A DNA stretch of 64,000 nt from the NCBI RefSeq assembly GCF_009360615.1, contig NZ_SPEY01000025.1, positions 34,588 through 98,587 on the forward strand, in the 5' to 3' direction. Under the pieces are notes generated by a model. That model was not told where the DNA came from and ran no database searches. It worked only from the letters and a program-made list of their open reading frames with translations. Within the stretch, counting starts at the first letter, position 1. Each line of letters starts with the position of its first letter. The position numbers and the translations under genes were made by a program. This DNA comes from Comamonas sp. (lineage in GTDB: Bacteria; Pseudomonadota; Gammaproteobacteria; Burkholderiales; Burkholderiaceae_C). Of the stretch, positions 1-8,221 are shown one piece after another.

Positions 1-637
1 CCTGCTCGTACCAGAGGTCGCCGTAGGGATTGTCCTCGATCAGGGGGATGTCCCGTTCCCGGGCCATCTCCACGAGGGCCTGACGGCGGGCATCGCTCAT
101 GGTGCGGCCGGTGGGATTCTGGAAGTTGGGCAGCACATAGGCCAGACGCGCCTTGTCGGCACCGCTGCCGATCTGCCGGGAGAAGTCCTCGATCAGCATG
201 CCTTCGTCATCGCTGTCCACGCCGACGGCCACGGGCTCCATGGGGGTGAAGGCCTGCAACGCGCCGAGGTAGGTGGGCTTCTCGACCAGCAGACGGCTGC
301 CCTTGTCCAGGAACACCTTGCCGATCAGGTCCAGCGCCTGCTGGCTGCCGGTGGTGATCAGGATCTGCTCGGGATCGACGTTCCAGGGCAGGAAGTCGGC
401 AATTGCCTGGCGCAGCGGGGCAAAGCCTTCGGTGGTCGAGTACTGCAGGGCTGCGGCGCCGTCGCGCTGCATCACGGCCTGGCAGGCTTCGGTGAACGCG
501 TCCAGGGGGAAGGCCTTGGGGGAGGGCAGGCCGCCAGCCATGCTGATGATGCCGGGGCGGTCGGTCAGCTTGAGGATCTCGCGGATGGCGGAGGAGTTCA
601 TCTTGGCAGCACGTTCTGCCAGCGTCCAGGTTGTCAT
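1..637 (-). CDS. PLP-dependent aminotransferase class I/II (partial, C-terminus outside window)
   Basis: The first 212 residues of a fold-type I aminotransferase; the reading frame runs off the left edge of the window. It begins MTTWTLAERA. Visible family motifs are a substrate-loop segment (ISMAGGLPSPKAFP), the cofactor-binding segment TTGSQQALDLIGKVF, and LPNFQNPTG followed by IEDNPYGDLWY. This layout is typical of the ARO8/LysN-like group (2-aminoadipate, aromatic or branched-chain amino acid transamination). The PLP lysine would lie beyond the edge, so catalytic competence cannot be judged. It is divergent from a MocR-type regulator that probably controls it. The substrate cannot be deduced. 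Confidence 0.9.
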   Translation of the reverse strand, partial: MTTWTLAERAAKMNSSAIREILKLTDRPGIISMAGGLPSPKAFPLDAFTEACQAVMQRDGAAALQYSTTEGFAPLRQAIADFLPWNVDPEQILITTGSQQALDLIGKVFLDKGSRLLVEKPTYLGALQAFTPMEPVAVGVDSDDEGMLIEDFSRQIGSGADKARLAYVLPNFQNPTGRTMSDARRQALVEMARERDIPLIEDNPYGDLWYEQ

Positions 638-1019
638 AAAACAGTACTCGATCTTCTACGTTGCCAGCCCGGGCAGGGGCTGGGCGGTGTGCATTCTCAC
701 GCCCTTGTCGGGCATGCGCCGGCCAGAGCGAGGGCTCGGGATGCAACACTGCGGCGAGGCGAGCGCTGCAGCCCTGCTCCGGCAGGTGGGCTTATTGTGT
801 CGCTGCCGGTTTGCCTGTGTGGGCTGGCGGGCAATTGCGACGATGTGGTCTTCAGCCGGTGCGGCCGCAGACCGTGACCAAAGCCCTGTGTGGAGGGCGG
901 CCAAGCGATATGGATGGACTCAATATACGCGTGAGACCATTACAGTACCTATACAGACAGTCTTACAAGAATGGCTTCTGTATTGGTAATCGCTTCGATA
1001 CAGTTCACTGCACGTCATC
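638..1019. promoter_or_regulatory. Divergent intergenic region, aminotransferase / MocR regulator
   Basis: A 382-bp gap with no convincing gene; the overlapping open frames here are shadows. The part nearest the regulator (about 920-1010) is AT-richer and holds repeated ATACAG/CTGTAT hexamers. This is where a MocR regulator would be expected to bind to control itself and the divergent aminotransferase. The rest, about 640-910, is GC-rich and shows nothing recognisable. Confidence 0.5.
941..1003. promoter_or_regulatory. Candidate MocR operator: ATACAG/CTGTAT repeats
   Basis: TACAG occurs at 941-945, ATACAG at 951-956, CTGTAT at 978-983 and ATACAG at 998-1003. The last two form an inverted pair with a 14-bp spacer, and the copies at 951 and 998 are direct repeats. 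MocR/GabR/PdxR-type regulators usually bind short repeated half-sites in the divergent region upstream of their own gene. Assignment as an operator is inference from position and repetition. Confidence 0.4.
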
Positions 1020-2492
1020 ATGTCCATCTCTCTGTCCCGCCAGGCCGCGCTGACCCTGACCCAGCAACTCGCCGAGCGCCTGGCCGAGCGCATACGCACG
1101 CGGCTGCTGCCAGCCGGTGCGCGCTTGCCTTCGGTGCGTGAATGCGCGCGTCAGCAAGGCGTGAGCCCCTACACGGTAGTGGCCGCCTACGATCTGCTGC
1201 AGGCCCAGGGACTGGTCGAAGCGCGGCCGCAGCGGGGCTTTTATGTGCGAGATATTGTGCAAAACCCGCTCCAGACGCCTGATGGAGAATCGCATTTTGC
1301 GATTCATGAAGGAGCAATCAATACCCCGGTAGGCATTCCGCCGGGTACGCGCATCAACGCCACCATGCTGATTCGCGGCATGTTTGTCGAGAGCGTGGCC
1401 GGCAAACCCCAGCCCGGTGCCGGTGTGCTTCCCGCCGAATGGCTGGATGCGGGCTTTCTGGTGGCGGCCATGCGCAAGGTCACCAGCGGGCAGGCACTGC
1501 GCGAATCGCTGGTGCGCTATGGAGAACCGATGGGCGACAGCCGACTGCGCGAGGCGCTGGCGCGGCGCCTGCAGCGCATAGGCATCGCGGCCGGACCGGG
1601 CCAGATCATCACCACCCTGGGTGCGACCCAGGCGCTGGACATTGTGAGCCGGGCCCTGCTGCAGCCCGGCGATCCGGTGATGGTGGAAGAACCGGGCTGG
1701 GCCGTGGAATATGCGCGCCTGGCCGCCATGGGCATGCGCGTGCTGCCGGTGCCGCGCGGGCCCGAGGGGCCGGACATGGCCGTGATGCAGCGCTATTGCG
1801 AGACCATGGCCCCCAAGCTCTATGTGAGTGTCAGCGTGCTGCACAACCCCACGGGCTACAGCCTGAGCGCTGCCAGTGCCCACGAAGTGCTGCAGATGGC
1901 GCAGCGTCATGGCTTCTATGTGGTGGAGGACGACAGCTACTGCCACATCGCGCCCGACCACGCACCCCGCGTGTCGGTGCTGGACCGGCTGCAGCGCAGC
2001 ATCTACATCAGCGGCTTTGCCAAGGTGCTGGTGCCCAACTGGCGCCTGGGCTATCTGGCAGCGCCGCCCGAGCTGGTCGAGAGACTGCTGGACACCAAGC
2101 TGCTGTCCACCCTGTCCACTCCGACCCCGATGGAGCAGGCCCTGGCCCTGTGCATGGAGCAAGGCCAGCTGCGCCGCCACGCCGAGCGGCTGCGCCAGCA
2201 TCTGGCCCAGGCGCGCACGCGCAGCGTGGCGCTGGCCCAGGCAGCCGGGTGTCGTTTTGTCGCCGACCCTGCGGGCATGTTCGGCTGGGTGGATACCGGC
2301 GTGGATACCGAGGCGCTGACCCAGCTGCTGCTGGATGAGGGCTACATGATTGCGCCGGGCGCCATGTTCCATGCCAGCCGGGGATCCAGCACCTGCATGC
2401 GTATCAATTTCGCGACCACGCAGGACGCAGCCTTCTGGCGGGTCTTCGAACGCGTGGTGACCCGGATGCGGGCACAGGCACCGAGGTCCTAG
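1020..2492 (+). CDS. MocR/PdxR-family transcriptional regulator (GntR wHTH fused to aminotransferase domain)
   Basis: 490 residues, the usual MocR length. Residues about 10-80 form a GntR-type winged helix (LPSVRECARQQGVSPYTVVA, then LVEARPQRGFYV). After a linker, residues about 130-480 are a fold-type I aminotransferase-like effector domain, with VEEPGWAVEY, VSVLHNPTGYSLS and a PLP-lysine candidate near residue 335 in SGFAKVLVPNWRLGY. Such proteins sense PLP or an amino-acid adduct and often regulate a divergent aminotransferase or transporter gene; here the neighbour is an aminotransferase. Start chosen at the ATG directly after the repeated hexamers. The ligand is unknown. Confidence 0.92.
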   Translation: MSISLSRQAALTLTQQLAERLAERIRTRLLPAGARLPSVRECARQQGVSPYTVVAAYDLLQAQGLVEARPQRGFYVRDIVQNPLQTPDGESHFAIHEGAINTPVGIPPGTRINATMLIRGMFVESVAGKPQPGAGVLPAEWLDAGFLVAAMRKVTSGQALRESLVRYGEPMGDSRLREALARRLQRIGIAAGPGQIITTLGATQALDIVSRALLQPGDPVMVEEPGWAVEYARLAAMGMRVLPVPRGPEGPDMAVMQRYCETMAPKLYVSVSVLHNPTGYSLSAASAHEVLQMAQRHGFYVVEDDSYCHIAPDHAPRVSVLDRLQRSIYISGFAKVLVPNWRLGYLAAPPELVERLLDTKLLSTLSTPTPMEQALALCMEQGQLRRHAERLRQHLAQARTRSVALAQAAGCRFVADPAGMFGWVDTGVDTEALTQLLLDEGYMIAPGAMFHASRGSSTCMRINFATTQDAAFWRVFERVVTRMRAQAPRS

Positions 2493-2507
2493 CGCCTGCT
2501 CATTCCC

Positions 2508-3335
2508 TCAGCTCCGTGTGACGGGACCTTGATGGACATGGCAGCCGGTGCGCTGCAGCAGCGCCTCAAAGGCGTCGGACATCAGAAATTCGAACTCCAC
2601 GGGGCGCTGGCTGCCGATGGCGTCACCTGCCACCACACCGCTGGCCGGGTGGCACATCAGCAGGCCGCCATCCGCCATATGCGGCAGCCAGCCGGCCATC
2701 TGCCTGCCGTAGCTGTCGGCGTCGGGTGCGTCAAATCCATAGACGCCGCCAAAACCATGGTTCGTGGGAATGTCGGCGCGGCGCAGCCGCCGAGTGGTGG
2801 CCCAGCCGCCCAGCAAGGCAATGAGGGCCGCCTTGGGGCTGCGCCACAGGCCTGCGGCAGGCGCCGTGGAACGCACCCAGGGCATCTCTCGTCCGGCATA
2901 GCGCGCCTGGAGCTCCTGCAGCATGGCCGTGCGCAGCCCGGGCAACTGGTGCACATGCTGGTGGCCGTCGATGAAGTCAGGGGGGGTGCCCATCACCCGC
3001 TCGAAAGCATCGAGCTGTTCGCGCCAGGCCTGGCGCATCAGAGCCTGCGGCAACTGGCGGGTATAGGCCCGGCGCAGCACCTCTGTCAGCTCCCGGGCGG
3101 CATGCCGCCCGCCATGGCTCTCTGTGAGGTTGAAGTGCAGGCCCACCGAAAGCCGGGGTCGCAAGTCCCGCAAGGCCACTGCGGCTTGCGGCCAGAGGGG
3201 GGAAGTGGTCATGCAGCTGGTGGCCGAGAGACGGCCGGCCGCCGTGAGCTGCTGCACGGCGTCGTCCACCAGCGGATGCAAGGCGTAATCATCGGCGCAC
3301 AGCAGGAGGGCGCGTGAGGTCTTCATGGGAATCAT
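2508..3335 (-). CDS. ChbG/HpnK (YdjC/NaxD-like) family carbohydrate deacetylase
   Basis: 275 residues. An N-terminal LLLCADDYALHP segment carries the metal-binding aspartates of the family, and DGHQHVHQLPG supplies the histidine pair. Later NHGFGGVYGF and LLMCHPAS match the conserved C-terminal half. Family members remove acetyl groups from N-acetylated sugars: ChbG on chitobiose, NaxD on a polyprenyl-phosphate N-acetylhexosamine. The start overlaps the stop of the GtrA gene by 4 nt, so the two are translationally coupled. It is the last gene of a three-gene minus-strand operon and converges on the MocR gene 15 bp away. An internal ATG at 3326 is an alternative start. The context favours a NaxD-like role on a lipid-linked sugar. 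Confidence 0.85.
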   Translation of the reverse strand: MIPMKTSRALLLCADDYALHPLVDDAVQQLTAAGRLSATSCMTTSPLWPQAAVALRDLRPRLSVGLHFNLTESHGGRHAARELTEVLRRAYTRQLPQALMRQAWREQLDAFERVMGTPPDFIDGHQHVHQLPGLRTAMLQELQARYAGREMPWVRSTAPAAGLWRSPKAALIALLGGWATTRRLRRADIPTNHGFGGVYGFDAPDADSYGRQMAGWLPHMADGGLLMCHPASGVVAGDAIGSQRPVEFEFLMSDAFEALLQRTGCHVHQGPVTRS

Positions 3336-3748
3336 AGGGTGCTGCGCGCCTTGAAGGCCCAGAACTTGCTCATGACGAACGTGCCGGTGGCCACCAGTAC
3401 CAGCACGGCGGCCAGACTCCAGAAGTAATGCCAGTGCAGCCAGTTCAGGGCAACGTAGTACAGCGCCTCGTTGGCGACAAAGGAAAGGCACGCCACGGCG
3501 AAGAATTTCGCCACCACCGGCCAACCCCTGGCCCGCGCCTCCGAAAAAGTGAGCAGGGCGTGACCGTTGTAGCTGACCGCGAAAGCCACCAGAAACGCCA
3601 GCACATTGGCCCCGAGCGGCGGCAGGCCCAGGAGTGACACCAGCAGACCGACCACCGCCAGGTGCGTGGCAGCGGCCGTGCCGCCGACCAGCACGAACTG
3701 GAGCAGCTGTGGCAGGCGGCGCAGTCTTTGCAGCAGGCCCACGATCAC
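3332..3748 (-). CDS. GtrA family membrane protein (putative polyprenyl-phosphate-sugar flippase)
   Basis: 138 residues with four predicted transmembrane segments (about residues 15-35, 42-62, 78-98 and 108-130) and the typical GtrA features FVLVGGTAAATHL near the start and FVMSKFWAF at the end. GtrA proteins are thought to flip undecaprenyl-phosphate-linked sugars across the inner membrane. It overlaps the glycosyltransferase upstream and the deacetylase downstream by 4 nt each, which supports one coupled operon. The specific sugar is not readable from sequence. Confidence 0.88.
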   Translation of the reverse strand: MIVGLLQRLRRLPQLLQFVLVGGTAAATHLAVVGLLVSLLGLPPLGANVLAFLVAFAVSYNGHALLTFSEARARGWPVVAKFFAVACLSFVANEALYYVALNWLHWHYFWSLAAVLVLVATGTFVMSKFWAFKARSTL

Positions 3749-4749
3749 GATGGATCGCGCAGCGGGCTGCGGTCTTCGTCATGGGCCACGAGGTAGATGG
3801 GGCGGCGCTTGACCTCTTCGTAGATGCGGCCGATGTACTCGCCCAGAATACCGATGGACAGCAACTGCACGCCCGAGAACAGCATGATGCTGGCGGCCAG
3901 CGTGGGCCAGCCGCGCAAAGGGTTGCCGAAGAACAGGGCTTCGGCTGCAATCCACAGGCCATAGGCCAGAGCCACGAGGGAAATTCCGGCGCCCACCATG
4001 CTCCAGACGCGAAGGGGCAGTGTGGTGAAGGAGGTCAGCCCCAGAAGCGCCAGCGATCCCAGGCGGCGCAGATTGAAGCTGGAGTGGCCGGCAGCACGGT
4101 CCCTGGGGACAAAGGGCAGGGCCACGGTCTTGAATCCGACCCAGGCGTACAGGCCCTTCATGAAGCGATTGTTTTCCGGCAAGGCCTTGAGGGCATCGAC
4201 GACCTTGCGGTCCATCCAGCGGAAGTCACCTGCGTTCGGCGGCATCTTCACCGTGCTGCCTGCGTTCATCACACGGTAGAACAGTCGGGTGCCCATGCGT
4301 TTGGCGCCACTTTCAGCACCGCGGTCGGCAATCACGCCATAGACCATCTCGTAACCCGATTGCCACAGCCCGTGCATTTCGGCCAGCATCTCCAGGGGGT
4401 GCTGGAAGTCGGCGTCGATCAGCACCACGGCGTTGCCCCGGGCGTGGTCTATGCCGGCTGACAGTGCGGCTTCCTTGCCGAAGTTGCGCGACAGGGCCAG
4501 ATAGCGCAGGGGCAGGTCCTGCGCCAGGCGCAGGCTCAGCGCATGCGTGGCGTCGCGGCTGCCGTCGTTGACCACCACGATCTCGAAATCGGGGGTCAAG
4601 GCCTTCACCGTCTCGGCCAGTGAACGCAGAAACCCCTCGATATTGGCTTGTTCGTTATAGGCCGGCACCACGCAGCTCAGTCGCAGCGGCTGGCGCGGCA
4701 ACTGGGCGGGCGGGGCTGCGGGGGCATATTCGGCGTGAAGATCGGTCAT
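3745..4749 (-). CDS. GT2 polyprenyl-phosphate glycosyltransferase (ArnC/GtrB/DPM1-like)
   Basis: 334 residues from the ATG giving MTDLHAEY; an upstream in-frame start at 4806 would add 19 residues. The GT-A domain (about residues 30-235) has LSCVVPAYNEQANIEGFL, IVVVNDGSRD and VVLIDADFQHP (DxD-like). Two C-terminal transmembrane segments follow (about 245-270 and 280-305), then GEYIGRIYEEVKRRPIY, the signature tail of ArnC/GtrB enzymes. It probably transfers a sugar from a nucleotide donor to undecaprenyl phosphate on the cytoplasmic face of the inner membrane. First gene of the GT2-GtrA-deacetylase operon, divergent from the GT39 gene. Confidence 0.9.
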   Translation of the reverse strand: MTDLHAEYAPAAPPAQLPRQPLRLSCVVPAYNEQANIEGFLRSLAETVKALTPDFEIVVVNDGSRDATHALSLRLAQDLPLRYLALSRNFGKEAALSAGIDHARGNAVVLIDADFQHPLEMLAEMHGLWQSGYEMVYGVIADRGAESGAKRMGTRLFYRVMNAGSTVKMPPNAGDFRWMDRKVVDALKALPENNRFMKGLYAWVGFKTVALPFVPRDRAAGHSSFNLRRLGSLALLGLTSFTTLPLRVWSMVGAGISLVALAYGLWIAAEALFFGNPLRGWPTLAASIMLFSGVQLLSIGILGEYIGRIYEEVKRRPIYLVAHDEDRSPLRDPS

Positions 4750-4871
4750 GGTGCAGGATTTTCGCGCAAGTCTGTCACTGCTTGCTGGGGCAGTCACGGT
4801 TTGCACGACTTCAAAAAGGCCGTCGTTATACTCACGCCCCTATTGCCCCTGCTTCTTTCATTGATCGTCCG

Positions 4872-6353
4872 ATGACCGCTGTTCAACGCGAATCCCTTGT
4901 TCTGGGCGGCCGCGCCGTTGCCGCCCTGCTCGCCGTCTACGGCGTGGTCTGGCTGGCCATTCACTGGGTGACAGCCCTGGCGGCACCCGGTGACAACGTG
5001 GAACAGCTGATCTGGATTCGTTCGCTGGAGCTGGGCTATTTCAAGCATCCACCGATGCCGACATGGATCATGGCCGCCTCTGCGGCCGTCGTGGGACCGT
5101 CCATAGGACTGACCTATGTGCTGGGCGGCGTTCTGACCCTGGGCTCTTTGGCGATTTTCTGGAAGCTGCTGTGCGATATGCGGGGCCGGGCCTATGCGAC
5201 CGTAGGTCTTCTGGCGGCGCTGAGCATCACCTTCTATTGCGGGCGGCTCTATTACTACAACCACAACGTCGTGATGATGCTGTGGATATCGATGGCCGTC
5301 GCGCTGACCTGGCAGATCACGCAGAAGCCGTCCCTGGCGGGCTGGGCCGGGCTGGGTCTGGTCTCGGGCCTGGGCATGCTCAGCAAATATCAGTATGTGC
5401 TGGCGCTGGGGGTGATCGGTCTGTGGTGGCTGCGCATCGGTGCCTGGAAGAACCCGGTGCATGTCAAAGGGGCTGCGCTGGCTGCCGTGGTCGGCCTGCT
5501 GGTGCTGTCTCCCCACCTGTACTGGCTGACAAGCCATGACTGGATGCCCATGCACTACGCCGAGCGTACGTCCCTGGGCCTGCACCTGGATACGGCCGCG
5601 CGCATCAAGATGTCCTGGACCTTTGCGGTGGACTGGATCTTCAACCGCTGCATGCCGGCGTGGATCGTGCTGGGTGTGGCTCTGTGGTGGGGGCGTCGCA
5701 GGGCAGGCAAGACTGGAGCGCAGACTGCGCCCGTAAAGGAGCTGCCAGTCGACGCGGACCGGATGCTGCGCGAGTTCTGGCTGCTCTGGGGCCTGGTGCC
5801 GCTGCTGGCCATGCTGGTGCTGTGCCTGTTTACGGGCTCCTATCTGCACCTGCAATGGGGTACGGCCTTCATGTTCCTGTGTGTGCCGGCCGTCATGGAG
5901 TGGGCGCGCTCGCCACGGAGCTGGGGTGCCGCCGGGGACTTGCGTGCCGCCTGGCTGACGTTCGGGATTTTGCAGGCGCTGCTGCTGCTGCAGTTCTGGC
6001 TGGCGTCGCCCATGGGGCTGTCGGGCTACAAGAGCTCCCATCAGAACCATATCCCCGTGGACAGGATCGTGGCCGGTCTGGCGCCGGCAGCGCATCAGGC
6101 ACTGGGGGGGCCTGTCGACATCATCATCGGCCCGCAGGCTCTGGCCGGGCGGATTGCCATGGAGCTGCCCGAGCGTCCGCGCGTCTACGTGGAGCGCAAT
6201 CTGCAGTACAGCCCGTGGATTCGCGAGGAAGAGTTGCCGAATGCCCGCATCATCGAGGTGCTGGTGGCCGCAGACCCATTGCCTGAGGGGGTGACGCGTG
6301 CCTATGGTGTCTGGGCCTGGAGGCCGGTGAAGATCGCCAAGGGCGAGCACTGA
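4872..6353 (+). CDS. GT39/PMT-family membrane glycosyltransferase (ArnT-like)
   Basis: 493 residues and about ten to twelve hydrophobic segments. The first periplasmic loop contains DNVEQLIWIRSLELGYFKHP followed by PMPTW, resembling the acidic pair and the (K/H)PP motif of ArnT-type lipid A glycosyltransferases and PMT enzymes. A C-terminal periplasmic domain (about residues 420-493) follows. These enzymes use undecaprenyl-phosphate sugars to modify lipid A or proteins in the periplasm. Start chosen at the ATG in front of MTAVQRESL, because the upstream in-frame extension runs into the divergent GT2 gene and is not hydrophobic. Its position opposite the GT2/GtrA/deacetylase operon suggests it uses that operon's product. 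Confidence 0.87.
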   Translation: MTAVQRESLVLGGRAVAALLAVYGVVWLAIHWVTALAAPGDNVEQLIWIRSLELGYFKHPPMPTWIMAASAAVVGPSIGLTYVLGGVLTLGSLAIFWKLLCDMRGRAYATVGLLAALSITFYCGRLYYYNHNVVMMLWISMAVALTWQITQKPSLAGWAGLGLVSGLGMLSKYQYVLALGVIGLWWLRIGAWKNPVHVKGAALAAVVGLLVLSPHLYWLTSHDWMPMHYAERTSLGLHLDTAARIKMSWTFAVDWIFNRCMPAWIVLGVALWWGRRRAGKTGAQTAPVKELPVDADRMLREFWLLWGLVPLLAMLVLCLFTGSYLHLQWGTAFMFLCVPAVMEWARSPRSWGAAGDLRAAWLTFGILQALLLLQFWLASPMGLSGYKSSHQNHIPVDRIVAGLAPAAHQALGGPVDIIIGPQALAGRIAMELPERPRVYVERNLQYSPWIREEELPNARIIEVLVAADPLPEGVTRAYGVWAWRPVKIAKGEH

Positions 6354-6375
6354 GTGCCGCATGCCGGCAAAGTCA

Positions 6376-6399
6376 AAGGCGGGCATCGCGGCCCGCCTT
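6376..6399. terminator. Hairpin between convergent GT39 and flgN-like genes
   Basis: A perfect 9-bp stem (AAGGCGGGC / GCCCGCCTT) with a 6-nt loop, centred between two convergent genes. There is no long T-run on either side, so it is a weak bidirectional terminator candidate. Confidence 0.5.
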
Positions 6400-6428
6400 C
6401 TTGATGGAGATGGCCGAGACGGCCTGAC

Positions 6429-6791
6429 TCAGCTGGCGGCGTGGTAAATGCGTGCACGCCCTGTCTGCGAAGCGCCGCGCAGGCTGCTCTCGTAGGTGCT
6501 GTCTTCGGCCGCCGGCACCAGTGCCTTGGTGCGGCGCTGGTTGAGCACGGAAAGCCGTGCCAGCTGGTCTCGCACCAGTGAGATTTCGCGGTCCAGGTTC
6601 TGTGCACGCGCGCGCAGCGCAGGCGTCCAGTCATCGGCCGAAAAGCGTTTGACGAGCTGGGAAAACGCCACCATGGCGTCACGAAGGCGGGTGCTGGACT
6701 GTTCCAGCGCGGATGCGTCCGGTGACTGCAGCGATGCCGAAACGGTCTGAATCACCGCATCCAGCGAATCGAGCATTTCCTGCAAGGTCAT
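6429..6791 (-). CDS. flgN: FlgN-like flagellar export chaperone
   Basis: 120 residues, almost entirely helical by composition (heptad-like leucines through MLDSLDAVIQTVSASLQS and LDREISLVRDQLARLSVLNQ). FlgN chaperones the hook-associated proteins FlgK and FlgL for export and is normally encoded directly after flgM; this gene starts 38 nt after flgM in the same direction. FlgN proteins are poorly conserved, so the call rests on position, size and helical character. Stop is followed by a hairpin. Confidence 0.65.
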   Translation of the reverse strand: MTLQEMLDSLDAVIQTVSASLQSPDASALEQSSTRLRDAMVAFSQLVKRFSADDWTPALRARAQNLDREISLVRDQLARLSVLNQRRTKALVPAAEDSTYESSLRGASQTGRARIYHAAS

Positions 6792-6829
6792 CGGTTCAGC
6801 CTCTGTTCGGGAGTTCAGGCTCGGGCGCG

Positions 6830-7144
6830 TCAGCCGCGGGCATGAACCAGGAATTCTTCGGTATTGGCCAGCAGCTTGTCTGCAACGGCCTCGGCATTGA
6901 CGCGGAAGCTGCCATTGGCAATGGCTTCGCGCATGGCCTTGACGCGATCGGCGTCAAAGTCGGTATTGGTGCGGCTTTGGCTGTCCAGGGCGCGGGCCGA
7001 GGACGAAAAGGACACGGGCACGCCGGCGGCGCGCTCGGACAAGCCTTTGGTCGATTCTTCGGTGGCAACCGTGGTCGCGGATTTCGGGGTCTGCTTGGCG
7101 GCTGCAGCGGTCTGCTGCAGGTCCGGCTTATTGCCTATCTTCAT
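6830..7144 (-). CDS. flgM: Anti-sigma-28 factor FlgM
   Basis: 104 residues from MKIGNKPDLQQT, close to the family length of about 97. The C-terminal half has the conserved FlgM pattern: FDADRVKAMREAIANGSFRV, then NAEAVADKLLANTEEF, the FliA-binding helices. FlgM holds FliA inactive until it is exported through the completed hook-basal body. An upstream in-frame start would add 19 residues but overlaps the promoter leader, so the ATG at 7144 was preferred. It is preceded by a good FliA-type promoter, so FlgM is likely replenished by FliA after export. Confidence 0.92.
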   Translation of the reverse strand: MKIGNKPDLQQTAAAAKQTPKSATTVATEESTKGLSERAAGVPVSFSSSARALDSQSRTNTDFDADRVKAMREAIANGSFRVNAEAVADKLLANTEEFLVHARG

Positions 7145-7191
7145 GCGGGTTCTCCAATCGCCCTGTATCGGCGTAGGGCGCTGTAGCCTTG

Positions 7192-7218
7192 CTTTCGACA
7201 AGGGCGTGTAAAACTTGA
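7192..7218 (-). promoter_or_regulatory. FliA (sigma-28) promoter of flgM
   Basis: Read on the minus strand: TCAAGTTT, 11 nt, GTCGAAAG. The sigma-28 consensus is TAAAGTTT-N11-GCCGATAA, so the -35 matches 7/8 and the -10 matches 5/8 with exact spacing. It ends about 50 nt upstream of the flgM start. The same TCAAGT form recurs before fliD and the second flagellin gene. Confidence 0.7.
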
Positions 7219-7260
7219 GGAATATTTGGCATGGTTTTTAAAGTGAGCATGCACTCTCTT

Positions 7261-8019
7261 TTATTGAACCAGAACCACGCCGCTGGCATTGACCGTTCCC
7301 GTGACGAGGCGACCATTATCCATGCGAACCCGTACCTGCTGCCCTTCTCCGGCTGCTGCCATGGCCTTGCCCGAGCCGGCCACGCTGAAGCCGCCACCGT
7401 TGATCATCACCTGCACGGGCGATCCTGCCGTGAACAGGGCCGGCGGGCGCACCATGTTCTGGCGCAGGGCCTGGCCGGATGCCAGCGGGCGGGCTGCGAC
7501 CATGCCGATGAAGTCCTGGGCATTGGCGAAGACGGCGGCGCTGTCCTCGGCCCAGTCCACCTCCGCAGGCACTGCGTCTTCCGCGCTCAGCGTCTTGCCG
7601 GCGGGAATATTGCCCTGCGCCACCCAGGCCGGGCCATAGGCGCGCACGGTGATGGGCAGGAACACGTTCCAGGGCACGCTGCCCTGCACGCAGCGCAGGC
7701 CCAGCCGGGTGCGCCCCCAGAGGCGGCTGCCCGCAGGCAGATAGGGTTCGACCTTGGCACAGGCCGCCAGACGCAGGCGTGAGTCCAGCTGGCCCATCTG
7801 GACCTCCATGCGCAAAGCCATGCCGTTGCCGGCTTGCGGCGTCTCGGCCGATGGCTGGTGCAGTGCCGCATCGACAAAGCGCTGGCCGATCTGGCTGAGC
7901 TGCGCCGCGCCGTCCTGGGCCTGAGCGCCAGGTGCCAGCAGCAGCGCACCCAGACCCCATGCCGCAGCCAGGCCTTGAGAGGGGCGAAGGCGCAGAAACA
8001 GGGAAAAGCGGCCAGACAT
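7261..8019 (-). CDS. flgA: Flagellar basal body P-ring formation protein FlgA
   Basis: 252 residues with a signal peptide (about residues 1-34, cut after GAQA) and a C-terminal SAF/ChapFlgA region: NIPAGKTLSAEDA, then RPLASGQALRQNMVRPP and SGVVLVQ at the end. FlgA is a periplasmic chaperone for assembly of the FlgI P-ring. It is divergent from flgB, with about 200 bp between them that should carry both promoters. flgM lies 116 bp downstream and has its own promoter. Confidence 0.95.
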   Translation of the reverse strand: MSGRFSLFLRLRPSQGLAAAWGLGALLLAPGAQAQDGAAQLSQIGQRFVDAALHQPSAETPQAGNGMALRMEVQMGQLDSRLRLAACAKVEPYLPAGSRLWGRTRLGLRCVQGSVPWNVFLPITVRAYGPAWVAQGNIPAGKTLSAEDAVPAEVDWAEDSAAVFANAQDFIGMVAARPLASGQALRQNMVRPPALFTAGSPVQVMINGGGFSVAGSGKAMAAAGEGQQVRVRMDNGRLVTGTVNASGVVLVQ

Positions 8020-8221
8020 GCATCAATCCTTTGAAGTATCCGCAGGCACAGGGCTGCAGACGATGGCTGCAAATATAGGCGCGACTCGGCTTGCCCAATG
8101 GCTTGAAGTGCCAGCGCAATACCGCTTTCTTCGCGCTTTAGTTCGCGCTGCCGATTTTGATAATCCTCGCATGCCGCAGTCCGTGGGCTCCGGCGTCCCG
8201 AATTCTGAAAGCGAGGCCGCA

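Noticed and set aside
4801..4832. Sigma-70 promoter for GT39 (TTGCAC...TATACT)
   Set aside because: The spacing between the hexamers is 20 bp, too long for a standard promoter, and no better -35 fits the TATACT.
4620..4871. N-terminal extension of the GT39 gene
   Set aside because: The extra 84 codons overlap the divergent GT2 gene and encode a non-hydrophobic, arginine-rich stretch; the conserved protein starts at 4872.
8020..8221. Copy of the ATAAGY-N14-GCTTAT palindrome between flgA and flgB
   Set aside because: GCAATACCGC...CGCTTTAG looks partly similar, but the half-sites are 4 bp too close and diverged.
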